From contig NZ_JAPFGB010000003.1 of assembly GCF_026241095.1 (NCBI RefSeq), positions 124,001 through 188,000 of the forward strand: a stretch of 64,000 bases of DNA. The letters run 5' to 3'. This DNA comes from Saccharopolyspora sp. NFXS83 (lineage in GTDB: Bacteria > Actinomycetota > Actinomycetes > Mycobacteriales > Pseudonocardiaceae). The translations under genes and the position numbers were made by a program. How positions within the stretch are numbered: position 1 is the first letter of the stretch; each line of letters begins with the position of its first letter. The notes under the pieces were generated by a model. It saw nothing but the letters and a program-made list of their open reading frames with translations. It did not search any database and had not been told where the DNA came from. Below are positions 63,586 to 64,000 of this stretch, piece after piece.

Positions 63586-64000
63586 GTGGACACCATCGAG
63601 CGCTTCCGCGCCGCAGTGGAGCACCACGACGCCGACGCGCTGGAGCCGCTGTTCGCCGCCGCTCCGCGATTCTTCAGCCCCGTCAAGTTCCGGCCGTTCG
63701 AGGGCCGCGACCTGGTGCTCGGTGTGTTCGGCGTCCTGCTGCGCCGCGTGTTCGAGGACTTCCGGTACGTCGGCACCCTCAGCGGCGAAGCGGAGACCGA
63801 CGCCGACGAGCACACCGACTCGCACGTGCTGATCTTCCGGGCGACGGTCGGCGGCAAGCAGATCCACGGCATCGACCTGATCCAGCTCGACGAGCACGGC
63901 CTGATCTCGGAGTTCACCGTCATGGTCCGGCCGTTGAGCGCGGCGACGACCCTCGGCGAAGCCGTGCACGCCGGGCTCGTCGCCGAAGGCCTCGTCCCCG
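63586..64000 (+). CDS. NTF2/SnoaL-like protein (C-terminus beyond window)
   Basis: 138 codons are visible, open at the right edge. GTG 63586 has GAGGAG 5 nt upstream. IERFRAAVEHHDADALEPLF, FFSPVKFRPFEGRD and HVLIFRATVGGKQIHGIDLI form the cone-shaped NTF2/SnoaL fold pattern. Probably under control of the adjacent PadR regulator. Role unknown (small-molecule binding or isomerase-like). Confidence 0.75.
   Translation, partial: MDTIERFRAAVEHHDADALEPLFAAAPRFFSPVKFRPFEGRDLVLGVFGVLLRRVFEDFRYVGTLSGEAETDADEHTDSHVLIFRATVGGKQIHGIDLIQLDEHGLISEFTVMVRPLSAATTLGEAVHAGLVAEGLVP

Overview
The window is high-GC DNA (roughly two-thirds G+C by eye) with GTG starts, ATGA gene overlaps, a WhiB-like regulator, ESX/WXG secretion substrates and SpdB/FtsK-type conjugation genes. 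This points to a filamentous actinomycete, most likely Pseudonocardiaceae (Saccharopolyspora-like); the genus is a guess. About three quarters of the window (1 to ~49.2 kb) is accessory DNA. The right quarter (~49.3-64 kb) looks like ordinary chromosome.

Left part (1-16.9 kb). A divergent pair opens the window: a minus-strand XRE-STAND NTPase-HEAT protein that runs into a HUMPS/OMP-decarboxylase-type domain at the left edge, and a plus-strand class I lanthipeptide operon of the FxLD family (2.7-11.9 kb: small protein, precursor, LanB dehydratase, LanC cyclase, fused LanB-elimination/PIMT-type methyltransferase, helical accessory protein, ABC exporter). Next come a small P-loop kinase, an SDR, an HNH nuclease with a C-terminal membrane anchor, a frameshifted GNAT pseudogene and a three-gene type VII toxin-immunity cassette.

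Defence island (17-33 kb). It holds a Cap4-like nuclease-STAND-TPR protein (Avs-like) with a small upstream partner, a CoiA-like nuclease, and a 996-aa protein that joins an ABC/SMC-type ATPase, an HsdS-like target-recognition domain, a HEPN RNase motif and a CPxC zinc finger. A minus-strand mobile-element operon (AbrB-like, tyrosine integrase, DUF2637) follows. Then comes a four-gene plus-strand module: a Crp-type cNMP-binding regulator, a class III nucleotide-cyclase-like protein with a bacterial amyloid-signalling-type tail, a large HEAT-like protein with a matching N-terminal motif and a degenerate P-loop, and a small protein. Imperfect repeats carrying a tRNA-Leu 3'-end core flank this module. 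The module, the ATPase-TRD-HEPN protein and the STAND-HUMPS fusion are the best candidates for undescribed systems.

Integrative element (about 33.4-49.2 kb). Cargo: an AT-richer HEPN gene, a WXG glycine-zipper effector operon with an EspC-like and a SAV_915-like protein, and two HTH-Nudix-like paralogues, one paired with a cupin. Core: XRE repressor with a perfect 11-bp inverted-repeat operator, excisionase, WhiB-like protein, two membrane proteins, FtsK/TraB translocase, small ORF and serine integrase. The integrase reading frame runs through the terminator and into the 3' end of tRNA-Leu(GAG). Four copies of GTGTCCGAG (28.04, 33.39, 33.51, 49.20 kb) suggest several islands stacked at this tRNA gene.

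Right part (49.4-64 kb). M20 peptidase, APH-type kinase, ThDP-dependent decarboxylase, membrane-anchored Hsp70-like protein, Tat-exported HExxH protein, cytochrome P450, glutathionyl-hydroquinone-reductase-like protein, DUF488, ferredoxin reductase, GNAT, and a PadR regulator divergent from an NTF2/SnoaL-like gene cut by the window end.
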